Assembly (NCBI GenBank): GCA_001599595.1
Contig: BCHH01000002.1
Coordinates: 2,136,053 to 2,200,052 of the forward strand
Length of the DNA stretch: 64,000 nucleotides
Origin: Beverwykella pulmonaria
Taxonomy: Eukaryota; Ascomycota; Dothideomycetes; Pleosporales; Melanommataceae
Direction of reading: 5' to 3'
The position numbers and the translations under genes were made by a program. Shown piece by piece: positions 11,789-23,307 of the stretch. Below the pieces are notes generated by a model. That model did no database searches, was not told where the DNA came from, and saw only the letters and a list, made by a program, of their open reading frames with translations. Each line of letters opens with the position of its first letter. The first letter of the stretch is position 1.

Positions 11789-12276
11789 ATAGAGTGAGAA
11801 AAGATAGAGACATCACCAGAGTGGATGCATATATCCTGGAGGGAGAGAGTGGAAGTAATCGTCATGACGCTACGAACGACCTGAAAGAGAAGAGTTTCGT
11901 CAGTGGGATAATATCTGTGCATATTTGCATAGTCAATTGGTTGTCTTCTTGTAGTTTGTAGTATACCCTACTCGCTAGAATCGATTTGCGAAATACAATT
12001 AACTTAGGTTATGGATGGCTGGGGGTCTACGATGCTTCCTAGGTCTCCATGGTCATCAGTCAGATCATAAGTAGCCTTCCCTCATTCACATAGATTGATC
12101 TACTACCTGTTCCTAAAATTTATAGATACTGCCGAATTGAGATTATGTTTACTGTAAAAGTGAAGGACAAATGCATATCTGAGTGTGGATGACTAATATG
12201 GCGAGGCTAAATTGCCGATATCAATTCGATTAATGCTTGCCAGTTCCTCTCCACCACGCATTTTAGCATCTCAATC
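11789..12276. other. Intergenic
   Basis: 488 AT-rich bases between two plus-strand genes. No motif, repeat or ORF supported. Confidence 0.6.
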
Positions 12277-13351
12277 ATGGCAGAGCAGGAAGGGAAGGTT
12301 GTGATACTAACGGGTGCATCGCGAGGTGAGGCGGACGTCAACCCCACTAAACTCTAAATTTCCATCCTCTGTTCATTATCCAACTCATTCTTTCATTGCG
12401 CATCTGAATAACTTATATGTTTCATTACTTGCGCGATCATCAAAGCCCACAACTCTTTCAATTTTAACCCCTAAAAACTCTAATCAAACCCCCTAACAAC
12501 CTACCAGGCATCGGCCTCGCCACAGCCCACACCCTCCTCAGGTCCCCTTCGACCCACAAACTTGTCGTTATATCGCGCACGCACGCCGCCCTCGACGCCC
12601 TACACTACCAGTACCCCTCTCAAGTTGAAGTCTTAGCCGGCGACCTGTCCGACTTTTCCCTCAAGCTCCCTCAAAAAGCCGTGGAAATCGCGATTTCAAG
12701 GTGGGGAAGGTTAGATGCCCTGATTGTGAATCATGGAACCCTGGAGCCCGTGAAGAGAATCGCCGACGTGGAGGTCGCAGAGTGGGAGAAGGGGTTTAAG
12801 GGGAATGTTACGGGTGCTGTGGCGCTGGTATGTATTTGTTTCTCTCTCTTTAGATGCTGCAACGATGGGGAAGTCACATGATCTAGAGCAGAACAGAGGA
12901 CTTGATGAACGAGCTACTAGCTAACATCAACAACTAGATCCAAGCCGCCATCCCCTCCCTCCGAGAGACCAAAGGCCGCATAATCCTTACAAGCTCTGGC
13001 GCCTCCATAACAGGCTATGTAGGCTGGGGTTGCTACGGTGCCTCAAAAGCCGTGCTCAACCACCTTGCGCTCACACTCTCTGTTGAAGAACCCCTCATAA
13101 CCACCATCTCGATCCGACCGGGTGTCGTGGACACCGAAATGCAGCGCGAGATACGCGAGGTGCATGCTGAAACCATGAGTGAGGCGGATAGAGACAAGTT
13201 CGCAGGGTTGAAGAGGGATGGAGGGTTGTTGAGGCCGGAGCAGCCCGGGGGGGTGATTGCGAGGGTTGCGGTGGAGGGAGATGTGGGGGGGTTGAGAGGG
13301 AGGTTTGTCAGCTGGAATGATGAGGCGCTTAAAAGCTTTCAGGGGGAATGA
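12277..13351 (+). CDS. Short-chain dehydrogenase/reductase (Irc24/YIR035C-like)
   Basis: Exons 12277-12325, 12508-12827 and 12938-13351 give 260 residues. Classical SDR landmarks are present: the nucleotide-binding TGASRGIG (12-19) assembled across intron 1, GDLSD, VNHGTLEP in the N-x-x-G position, the serine of TSSGAS, and the catalytic pair in CYGASKAVL. The PGVVDTEMQ segment follows as in the yeast Irc24/YIR035C group, which reduces dicarbonyl compounds. The exact substrate cannot be read from sequence. Intron 1 is long for this window (182 nt) and intron 2 is 110 nt. Confidence 0.88.
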
Positions 13352-13721
13352 GAGGGCGTGGGGAGGGCGTAGTCGTGCGGACAGAGAATGGAGAAAAGGA
13401 TAAATAATCACGCAGCTCAAATTAACAAGACATGCGTTCGCTGGTATCCTTGCCGCCAGAAAATTACATGTTCAGTTTTTATGGGGCAGAAATACCCGTG
13501 ATAACCGTTAACGCTCGCCCGCATTTCCCAGATACTACTCATCGACATTAAGAGTCGCCTATGCCCCCTTGTTTCCGTATATCACTAGCAGAGAACGCCA
13601 AAATGAGATATGGCAGGGATAGATAGCAAGTTTATCACAAGGGTGCCAAAAACATCCACCCATCACCATCATATTCCTCCACAATACTGTAACAAACCTC
13701 AATCTCCAACTTGATACACGA
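13352..13721. other. Convergent intergenic region
   Basis: 370 bases between the stop codons of the SDR gene and NIC96. It should carry both 3' UTRs. Nothing else seen. Confidence 0.6.
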
Positions 13722-16700
13722 TTAATAAGCGCCCACTTCTTGGCCCTCTTTCGCGAGGGTTTCAAAGACCCTTGGTGGTAATTTGTATCGGATTAGACCG
13801 GCGAACACCATGAGATCCTTGGCCTTCTGCAGCAACTGATCTGCCAAAGCACGTCGAGTCGGGTCCTCGAATTGACCGCTGAGAAGGACTTCGCGGTGCC
13901 GACTACAGCAGCCAATGCACCATAAGAGAACGCTCCCGATGTTGCGTGCAATTTCGGCAGGGAAGGCCGAAAAGTTGTTTGCTGATGCACGGATCTCGGA
14001 TAGGTTGCCTCTGCTTTTGAGCGGAAGGATGTTGAGGCTTTCGACGAGCTGTTCGGGCAGGTTAGTGAGTTCAGAGGTATAAACGGGCGCAATACGGGAG
14101 GAAACTTACATCGAGAGCTTGCATGTAATGACGCGCCTCAATAACTTTCTTCGCGGCGTTCAGTGTAGAAAGGATACCCAGAGTGTGACGGTTGTCATGC
14201 GAGACCTCCCTCCACCACAGCGCGTTGTTGTCGTACAAGAGAATGACCTTTTGAGCCAACTCAATTGGATCATCCGTTCCGAGCATACTCAAGCCTGACG
14301 AAGCAGCCTCAGGTGCTTGTACGTCCGCAGTGGCTAGTCGTGGCTTCAAGGGCTCGAGACGAAGGGGTTCCTGACCAAGGTCCACAGAGAGAGCTTCTGC
14401 TAGGGCGCGATTGAGTATCGTTACTACACCGTCATATTGCCCGGCGAGATGGCATAACAGAACGGCATCGTTCGTGCGTCCGTTATCGTCTGCCATCTTG
14501 GCTGCCTCGTGAGTAATAGCGGCTATCATAGCATTATTACCGGTTAGTCCAATTAATGAAACCCGCTCCTGAATCAAGCCCGGAGTGCTCTGTCCATTGG
14601 ACTTCACATCACCCAACAGCGTTGCAAATTCTCGTGTCTCAAGAACAAGCTCGCGTAGAGCTTCGTGGCAGAGTTCGGCCTGTTGCTTGCCCGCTTCACC
14701 AGGGAGGTCGGCATTCAAGTGAATCAAGATCAGGTACTCGGCTGCAGCATCTGCCCTCGCGGCGCGGAAGTCACTGGTGTAATGACCAACTATCCTGCCA
14801 AAGTTGATTTGCGGAAGTTGCCGTGTGGTGTAAGTGAGAATTTCTGAGCCGGAAGTGTTCCAGTCCGACACACGTAGAAGTCCGTAGTAATCTAGGGCGA
14901 TCGCGAAGTGAACGGCAGAGACATAATTGTTTTGATAGAGGTAGTTGATCGCTTGCTCAAACATACCAGCCAGCGTGGTGAGGTAGAAATAGACCCCATA
15001 ACCACCAGCAGAATCCGCAGCATCGGACATGAAATGACGTTGACCGATATCTTTGATTGTCGTTCGCAGCTCCTCTAGGCCGAATATCTCTCCAGCATTC
15101 TCCTCGGCCCGGTTCCCTTCTCTCGCGAGATTGAATTGAAGCCAGACCCAGTCGTCCAAGGTTTCCTTTAGCGGATCTAGATTTCGGCGGGTCATCTCGC
15201 ACCGACCGATGATTTTGTAACAAGCCATACGGTATGGGTCGTTGGTGGGGGCAATCCGAGCACGCTGAGCAAACACATGATTGATCTTTTGCTGCAGCTC
15301 GGGGCTGAGGCGTCGGTCGGGATCGCTAGCATAGTATGTGATGGCAGCGAGGAAATTCCTGTCGTTGTTCTGAAAGAAGTTCTTCTTGCTGCGGACATAC
15401 TCGGCGGCATCGGCGGTTAAGCCAGCTCGGAGGAGGTAGAATACGATGACCCATGGGTATTCATCGCCTTCGCCACCAATTTTCTGGAGCTGCTCCGTAT
15501 CTGTCCCAAGCTCTTTGAACTCCAACTTGACCCTGACAAAACCGCGAATACGATTCAGGGTTGACGGAACACCTCCAACTTGGGCTTCTCGGGCGTGTTT
15601 TCTTATCGCAACTTCGACGTCTTCCAGGAACTTATTCTCTAAGAATTTCCGTGAGCCGTCCAGGATCTGCTTCCGAATCTTCACGGCGTTGACGGAGTTT
15701 GGTGCTTCATCTAGATATTCCCGAGCAAAGCAGCGTTCCCGGGGCGTGTTATTTCGGATAGACGGTGCGAGTGAATCATCTTTCTCCCCGGTAATAGAGA
15801 TGAGCGCATTATACGCATTGATGAAGTGATCGGTGTTTTCGGTGCCGGACTGAGTTTCCACGTTGGAAAATGCGCGGAGGATGGGGAACGAGGCTTCGCT
15901 TTGTCTCGTCACGTTTAAATCCTTGACCTTTTCCATGAACTTTTCCTGTTTGTCCCGTGTGAAACGATCCTCAGGACCAACCTGACCGCCTAGCATGGAC
16001 TTGTCTGGAGAATCTAAGCTGCCCGGTGCCCGCTTCTGATTCGGGGAGAGTACAGAGCCAATGACAGGTGCACCTGAAGCCCCAAACGATGTGCCATTTG
16101 TTGATGCACCTTTGACTCCCATAGAGCGACCCTTGCGCGTAGATTTGCCAAATGCGCCACGAGCACCTGTGTTGCCATATACACTCTGTGAGGCAGCCAT
16201 CTCTTCACTCTGTCTACCCAGACCAAAGTGTTCGTAGATCTTCTTCCGCTGGTTATCCCACTCGATTTGGACGTTCTCCTCGAGAAATGTGTCAAAGTCC
16301 CGCTTGGACTGCTCCAGTCCTTCTTGTATTAAGGCCAAGGTTGACTGCGAGTGAAGGTTCGAGATGTATCCTTCGACGTCTGTGTCAAGGATGTTCGATG
16401 CGGGTCCAGCGGTGCTGAGTCCTGCTTGTGTGCTAAATTGGTTCAGGTCGCGAAGGGTGCTGCCAATCTTCACCCCCGAAGCGGAGAGGAGATAGTGTCT
16501 GCTTCTCGATTAGCATTGTGCAGACTGCCAGGAATAGGATGAACGTACGCAGCACGATCTTGGCCTTGACTGGCTGAGGGCCCGCCAGCGCCCAGGTTGC
16601 GGACTTTCCGAGCGATGTCGCCCAGGCCAAGCTGCAGAGTCGGCAGTTGATCGAAGCTGTTGAGTCCATTTTCTCCAGCATTGCGCTTGCGGCCTCGTTC

Positions 16701-17204
16701 AAGCAAATGATCAAAGTGAGCAGAACGGCCAGCGGCAGTGCCAGCGGTTGACTGCGCCAATGGGGCTCCTGGCTGCTGCTGCTGCTGCTGTGTCCCCGTC
16801 GAACCCAACCAGGAGCCTCCTGTGCCCGTTTGTTGTGGATTGAGTAATGGATTTGTTGTGGTCGATTGCTGGGGCTGACTAGCGGTCGTAGAAAGGGTTA
16901 AGCCGCCAGCTTGTGGTTGGGACGTTGTCGGGGGAAACGAGAATGTCGGGGTGGATGTTGCTGCTGGTGCTGTCGTCTTTGCCGCAAATGAGGCACCCAA
17001 ACCTCCCAAGCCTCCTAGACCTCCACCCAAGCTAGGAGTTTGCGGCGCGCCAGTGGAAGCTGTAGAGGCTCCAAATGGATTGGCAGCCGGGGCGGACGAC
17101 GTGCCTGTACCGCCAAACAGAGGCTTGAAGGCGGGCGCGCCTGAAGCTGCGGTTGCACTCGATGCAGGCTGGCTCGCACCGCCAATGTTGAAGAAGGACG
17201 ACAT
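13722..17204 (-). CDS. NIC96: Nucleoporin Nic96 (Nup93 family)
   Basis: Exons 17204-16549, 16498-14110 and 14048-13722 give 1,123 residues. The first 200 residues are Gly/Ser/Thr/Gln-rich with scattered FG-like pairs (PLFGG, NPFGAS) and a six-Gln run. A coiled-coil segment follows (RDLNQFSTQAG, LEQSKRDFDTFLEENVQIEW). The rest is the alpha-helical Nup93/Nic96 solenoid. Nic96 is a core inner-ring scaffold of the nuclear pore that anchors Nsp1-Nup57-Nup49 through the N-terminal helix and binds Nup188/Nup192. The join GC+A gives AHYLLSASGV, and the last exon supplies the conserved C-terminus VFAGLIRYKLPPRVFE. Length is larger than yeast Nic96 (839) because of the N-terminal extension. Confidence 0.93.
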
Positions 17205-17819
17205 GGTGGTTGTTTGCGTGGGCGAGGGAGAGAGCGCGAGGGCAGCGGTGTGGTGTGCGCAGGCAGATGGACTTCAGTTCGCGAACATGGCTGCCGTGCA
17301 GCGTTTGTTTTCTTTTCGGGGAAAGCTAGAAGGGCAGGGGTCTGCGTTATCCGCGCGGCTAGTCCAGGAACCACAGCCACTAAACGCTCGTGGCACGGTG
17401 AATGAAGGCGGCAGTGAAGGAAGACTGTTTATTTCCAGCTCACAAGATACCCTTTTCCATCTGCTTGCATCCTCTGGTGAGAATAAATGAACGATTTATG
17501 ATTACAAGTCAGCGCAAACTAACACGCTGCTGACCTAAGTCAACCCTCATTGTTCCCAGGATGTCGGATCTCATATCCATATTTCAACGCAATCTAGCAA
17601 ACCGGCCTATGTATAATTAAGTCGTGAAACCTACCTGATGTGTTCTGCATATTCGCTCTTGTTTTATAGCTTCCTCCCCCACGCAACGAAAAGCGCCTAC
17701 TTGGGCTTCCTGCCGATACAAACGATCATATCACACCAAGCGGATACTGGCCCCATCCCCCCATTCCCCATGTTCGCATATTTCGACCATCTAATAGGAA
17801 ATCGGCCAGCACCGATAAG
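17205..17819. other. Divergent intergenic region
   Basis: 615 bases upstream of NIC96 (minus) and of the small plus-strand ORF. No motif of note. Confidence 0.5.
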
Positions 17820-18161
17820 ATGGACTATATGTGGAATCGACCAAAAAAGGCTAGGTGGTCTCGCCACACCAACCTCGATGATCGCGGCCCGGATGGTACG
17901 CTAGAGTACGGGTTTCCCTCGGTAGGCCGCCAAGGCACGTCGAAGCGGTACGATGTCAGGACCCGGAAATACTGCAAGCGGTATAGAGAGATATGGACGG
18001 ACGCCTTGTGGCCTGATGAACCAAACGAATATTACACCTATGCTTATGCACTGGGAGATATCCGTGGAGTGTGGATGCAGTACTCCCCAGAAACATGGGC
18101 GGCACTTTTTGGGCAGACTTCCAGGCCAACTGGGTGGGAGCATGGACCGTATAGACAGTGA
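17820..18161 (+). CDS. Small hypothetical protein, 113 residues
   Basis: A single open frame of 114 codons, rich in aromatic and basic residues (YCKRYREIWTDALWP, EYYTYAYALGDIRGVWMQY). I do not recognise a family. It lies between NIC96 and MED27 without overlapping either and stops 4 nt from the MED27 stop codon on the other strand. Composition looks protein-like and there is no competing frame, but an upstream exon (for example around 17771) is possible. It could be a lineage-specific gene or chance. Confidence 0.45.
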   Translation: MDYMWNRPKKARWSRHTNLDDRGPDGTLEYGFPSVGRQGTSKRYDVRTRKYCKRYREIWTDALWPDEPNEYYTYAYALGDIRGVWMQYSPETWAALFGQTSRPTGWEHGPYRQ

Positions 18162-18165
18162 AAGT

Positions 18166-19177
18166 TCAGTCTAGACAGCCTTCATGGAATGCTTCCCAGA
18201 TAGTTTCGGAGGACTCATTGGCACCCACGATTTGCTTACTTCGTCTCGCCGTCGGTATAAGCGCCGCCTTGTCAATCAACTTGGAGCATTTGGCGCAAGA
18301 AGATGCATTTACTGTTTTGTATGCTGCAATCATGTCCTAGAAAGACTATTGTTAGAAACCGCAATATAGTTTGCAGATAGAGAGAGAGAGTGCATACCAG
18401 CAGATACTTGAAGTCGTTTGCCTGTGGACGTGACGAGATGCATCTTGTGATGGCTAGGAACGGCTCAACGGTCCCTAAACATTCTACGTTGAGTTTATGC
18501 CGGCCGTTTGCTTCGTGTTCGATGACAACGTGTATTTGAAGCTGGAGGCTCCTGGATACGAGTTTAAACTAGGCATTGATTAGAATAATGAAGCGAGTTG
18601 AGGGCGAACACGAACCAGTAGATCTTGGTTATCGTTTTTTGTGAGCACCTTGATATTAGGATAGGTTTTTTGGAACTCCAGGATCGTTCGTGATACATCT
18701 TCACTGGTAAGATGAACGAATGCATCCTCCGGTTTTTGCGTTCCCCTGTCCCTGCGCTGCGCAGCTTCTTTCTCCTTTGCTTGGGTTTCCACCCATCCGT
18801 ACTTTGGGATACTGACGTTCGGACGTAGATCTGGGTCCTTACTCAAGCTTTGTGTCGTATGCTCGAAGATGGACTGGATGTCTTGACTATGCCATTGATC
18901 CCCGAAGGACCTGATATCATTTTGCGATCCAACCACGGCCTTCTTGAAGGCTTGGTACATAGCAGGATTGCTGGCGGAGTTGGAGATGAACGGCATCATT
19001 ACGCGTGGAAGATTTAGTCGGAGATTCGCAAGCTAGGTGTGAGTTAGATAAATCTGCCTTAGAGGGATATTGCGCACGTACATCTTCTTGCAGCGCCTCA
19101 AGCCGCGCGAGTGCTGCTTTGCATTGTGTTTCGTCCCATCCTGCGTCTGGCTGCGATGCGCTGGCGCTGGTGGTCAT
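18166..19177 (-). CDS. MED27: Mediator complex subunit 27
   Basis: Exons 19177-19082, 19032-18616, 18568-18398 and 18336-18166 give 284 residues. The start is MTTSASASQPDAGWDE. The N-terminal half carries helical segments (CKAALARLEALQ, AMYQAFKKAV). The C-terminus has SSCAKCSKLIDKAALIPTAR and ends WEAFHEGCLD, the cysteine/histidine pattern (CxxC...HxxC) of the Med27 C-terminal domain. Med27 is a tail-module subunit of Mediator in the nucleus. Three introns of 47-61 nt, one with a GTTCGT donor, all join in phase 0. Confidence 0.87.
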
Positions 19178-19772
19178 GCCGACTTGTACAAAGGAATATT
19201 GCGAGTTCTTGCGAGAAAGTAATAATAATAAGAGATGTGAGATATACGAAGCTTGATAGTAATATTGTTTTTGGTTCGTGGGCGAGGTGTGAGCGCCTTG
19301 CTATCGAACGTGAAGGTTGGAAACACTAAGCTAAATTAAATTCCCCGCAAGTCGGCGAAACCCTGTAGGGTATTCCTTCGCAAAGCGCTCTCACGTGTCT
19401 ACGTTTGAACCTGGGAATTTCCGAGGGCTGTAGTTGACAACAGACACGAAGTAGACAGGTAACTCAATCATTTCTGAGCATGCGATGCGACTCGGTACAA
19501 TATACTGGTCTCCTCATTATCAAACGTGAGCTTCGTGAGCCTCTGGAGCAGGTTCAGAAAAATGAAATTGAGTATGAATGCTAAACAAGTCTCAAAATCT
19601 AAAACGCCAGGCTCCTATTGTGATCAATATCTTAATAAGTCCCCTGGCGGAGATATACGTATTAAATCACGACCCGGGCAACCAGTCTTCCTCTTCCAAG
19701 TGCCGTCCAACCGGAAACGCCATTACGCCCATGCCAACAATGACAGCGTCGTGCCCAGCCTAACGTATCATA
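19178..19772. other. Intergenic, MED27 promoter and DID2 3' flank
   Basis: 595 bases. A CACGTG E-box lies at 19392-19397, 215 bp upstream of MED27. No gene. Confidence 0.5.
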
Positions 19773-20551
19773 CTAGTTGCGCAAAGCCCGTAGTCTCTCA
19801 GTCAAGCCCTCCTCTTCTTGCTCTGTCGGCCCCACTTTGGTCTTGGCCGGCGTTGCCGCCTGGAGATCCTCCTGCAGTTCAACACCTGCCTTGTCCGCCA
19901 TCTGGCTCATCAAGCGATCTACATCATCTTGCGGGGTACCGACGGCCGTTGCAGAAGATGTTGCTGTTTCGTAGTATTCCGTCGCGACGTCCAAATTGGC
20001 GAACTGGTCCTCGAACTTGTCCATGACGGCTGAGATCTATTGTCGAAGGATCAGCTTGCGTCTTCTTCTCCATAAATTCTCTTGTTAGATGAATATTGTG
20101 GGCATACCTTGTCTAGATTCATAGAGTTCATCGCTTGATCCATGCCCCGAACAACGTTCGCCATGCTGCCGGTGACTTGTCGCATCGTTACTGCTGTTTG
20201 TACTCTGCTGCTGACAGCATCGATTCGGGAAGCGAGTCGTAGGAGATTGAGCTTCTCATTCTGCTTGCGGATAGCGTTCTGGGCGTATATGCGGGCGATA
20301 TCGTTGTGACCAGCTTTCATAGCCTGGTAGCATTAAGCATTAGCTTTCCATTATGCTAGCTGTGGAAGATCGGCTCCTATGCACCTTTTCCAGTTTTGCC
20401 TTCTCTGCTGTCTCATCTTTCCCAGCTTTAGCGGCTTGCCTGTTTAGTTGCTTTGCTGTGAACTGGAGAACATTAATGCGGTGGAAATGGATATGCAATA
20501 TCGGTGGAGACGGACCTTAAGATTGAACAGGGCTTTCTCGAGACCTGACAT
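19773..20551 (-). CDS. DID2: ESCRT-III associated protein Did2/Vps46 (CHMP1)
   Basis: Exons 20551-20516, 20462-20385, 20323-20108 and 20036-19773 give 197 residues, close to the yeast length of 204. The basic N-terminal helix ([20 protein letters not shown]) and the helical hairpin typical of ESCRT-III are present. The C-terminus [10 protein letters not shown] is the MIM1 motif that binds the MIT domain of Vps4. Did2 recruits and regulates Vps4 on endosomes during multivesicular body sorting. Exon 1 is only 36 nt. All three introns are GT-AG and 53-71 nt. Confidence 0.94.
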
Positions 20552-21247
20552 GTTGAAAGTGACTGTATAAGTTCGGAGGTTGGCGTGAGATGTGGGTGGT
20601 TGTGCTGGTGTTAGATGCGACGAGGGAGAGGTAGGCAGTTGCGCAGCGGCTGAGTTTCGGATCGTGAAGTGACTAGTGGGGTTGGCGCTAATCAACGTCA
20701 TGGGCAAGCCCATCACGTGGAAATGTATTACTTCATACAGGTGTGTTCATGACTAAACCGATTGGAAAATCCTCCTAAGAATAATATACACTGAAGCACA
20801 CTCGTTTGCAGTGAAAAATATCTTTCTAGAGCACACGATACGAACTGTGGGATGGCGGGGAGTAACAGTAATGCTTCTGGCCTGTGGTTAGAGTCTGGCA
20901 GGTGGGTTGCAGGCAGCTCAGATGTGCGGAAGGCTTCCGGTATCAAAATCAGGGTAACGTTATTGAATTTGATTCATGTGTATGGGTATCGCTGGGTGCT
21001 TTCGCAATGAGGCATCCGTTCATGACGAATATTTGGTGCCCTTCCGATGCCCATGAAAGACACTGCCATCCGTATCGACAGCCTTCTGCATCCCACGATG
21101 TTTATCTCCCTTAGGCCCTCAAAGATGGCAGTCTCATCCGAAAGATTGTCATGCTCTAAATATCATAAACACCTTTCTCATGCCGTGTGATAGACGCCTA
21201 TAACTCCCGCGAATGAAATGACATATCCGCGGACAAAGCAGATATCG
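20552..21247. other. Intergenic, DID2 promoter and NCB2 3' flank
   Basis: 696 bases. A CACGTG E-box lies at 20714-20719, 163 bp upstream of DID2. Small ORFs show no protein signal. Confidence 0.5.
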
Positions 21248-21783
21248 CTACTGTGGCCCGGCGTTGAACTTGTCCGTGGCGGAGCGGAACAGCTCCTCTT
21301 GTGCGCGGATGAGCTCTTCCTCTGTCATGCCGCTCTGCTCGATCTTCGTCTGCTTCTTTTCCCGGTTCTGCGGCGCGTTAGCAAAAGATGGCTCCATTCA
21401 GCGCACAAGGATGACGCACCGCCTGCTGCTTCTTATAGTCAGCCGCTACCTCAAGGATAGCGGGTACGTATTCTCCGAAATCCAGGTCTTCCAGCGCCGT
21501 CTTGACATGCTCACATGCGATTGTCTTCTTCGCGTCCTTCTCGGCGATTTCATTGGCTTCAGAGGAAATGAGTGTGATGAACTCAACGCAGCACTCGATC
21601 AACAAATCGCGTGTATCCTTCGCGAAGGTCATGCCAGGGTCGGTGTGGAGGATTTCGGTGACGATCTTCTGGACGGTTGCTGCATCGCAATTAGAGACAG
21701 AGTATGGCATAAAAACCCACCGGATTGTACATACCCTTTGGCAGCGACAAGTCGTCGTTGCCGCCGAACTCGCGATCAGACAT
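21248..21783 (-). CDS. NCB2: Negative cofactor 2 beta subunit (Dr1/NCB2)
   Basis: Exons 21783-21735, 21679-21420 and 21367-21248 give 142 residues. The protein is a histone-fold subunit: LSLPKATVQKIVTEIL, then DLLIECCVEFITLISSEAN, then KKTIACEHVKTALEDLDFGE are the family's helices. The tail EEELIRAQEELFRSA is the helix that blocks TFIIB. With its partner Bur6/NC2-alpha it binds TBP-TATA complexes in the nucleus and represses or rebalances transcription. Length matches yeast Ncb2 (146). Both introns are GT-AG. Confidence 0.94.
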
Positions 21784-23307
21784 GGTGGATGATATGTGCG
21801 GGGTGTGTGCGCCTTGGAGTGGGAGGAGCTGGAGCTCTTGAGGGTCGAGGCTGCTTTGACACGACCGGTGAATGTATTTTCCTTCCCCGGCGTAGCGCGG
21901 CTATTTAAGCGCGCAAGGACGGCCATCACTTGTCGTTTACCGAACTATTCACCGGACCACGTGAATAGCTCCAGCTGGACATCCCTTGAATATTTCTCCA
22001 TTATGGTTCGGTGGTTATCCACACAGGCAGCAATTCGGTACTTCACGTGCGGTGTTGCCTGTGGGCGCATTCGTGGAACGGCGACCCGATATATACTTGG
22101 AGGCAATTTGCTCGAGTACTAGGGGTTCGATAGGGATGCCTCTACCCGTTTCCCTTGCGTGCAGCACTCAGGGACAACGGTAGGATTCCGTTACCCGTGG
22201 CCTGCAGCATAGTGCCTGCTTCCCACTTCGGCAAAATATATCATCAACCTCTATCCGTAACAAAGGCTACCTTGTTAGACATGGGTTGGCAAGAAGCACA
22301 GAACCTACCGCAATAGTACTAAGTACGCGAGGAAGCAGGTCCACAAGTACGGAATTGCCACGCCACCGATGGTGCATCCAGCTAGATGTGGGAACAGAAG
22401 ACGTCAGCGGTGGGAGGCCTTGGCGCATATACTGGAGGACATGACTCCGGACGAGTTGCTGCACAGACTCGAGGCAGATGACAAGAGGCGGTGAATGCCC
22501 AGAGATAGACACGCGGGCCTGTTGCAGTGTGTTTCAGCGGTTGACTGAGGACGGTGAGAGGGGCGGGCTTCACCGATGGGCGTCAGTCAGTCAATCAAAG
22601 CAGCTGTTGCCTCGTCCCGTCTTGCTTTTCGAGTTGCCGCCACACGCCCTTTCCAAGGTTCCTGATCTTCCCGAAGCATACACCGTAGCAGTTGCCTCAA
22701 GAGAGAAGAAAGATAGCAGCAGACCTGTATACACTTTTGTACACAAGAGTCTCTCTACCACTCTCTACCAGCGCAACACTGCTTATACCCTCTCTACTCA
22801 GGTACCGCTACCTCCCTTGACTGCGCCCTTCCCCCCTCACCGCTAGAGCTGTGCCTTGCGCCTCGGGCTGCCTTCCTTTCACGCGCGGCGCACTGTAGCA
22901 GGGCCGAAGCAGCAGAGTTTTCTCATTTCAGTGCAGGGCCGGCCTGTTTCGGGCATCGCGCCAGGACGTTGGTTTTGATTATTATGACGCTGGGTCGGAG
23001 CGAGCCACCCGCTGAGCGCTGCCAGCCATCGTCCTCGTTCCCTCCGTCCTCAGTGAACCTGTCCTCGAACAGCTTCACTTTCGCAACCATTCACAATTTG
23101 CCGCACGTCCAGCACACGCGCGACGCCGCCGATGCCCGCCCAGCACGACCCGGACTAGCAGCTAGGGCCTCAGACTCGGCCTCACGACCTCGACCCCGCC
23201 GCTCCATCCTCTCCAAGTCGTCGAGCGCGGTCCCGACACTCTCGACAATCTCGTCGCAGCACACCGCGCAGCGCCTCCTCCCAACCCACTGGCTCCCAAC
23301 CACCACC
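21784..23307. promoter_or_regulatory. Divergent promoter region between NCB2 and the Sch9-type kinase
   Basis: 1.5 kb with no supportable gene. Two CACGTG E-boxes lie at 21958-21963 and 22044-22049, near NCB2. A TTAAATA element on the minus strand lies about 120 bp upstream of NCB2. The stretch 22.7-23.3 kb is pyrimidine-rich and probably the long leader of the kinase mRNA. Confidence 0.45.
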
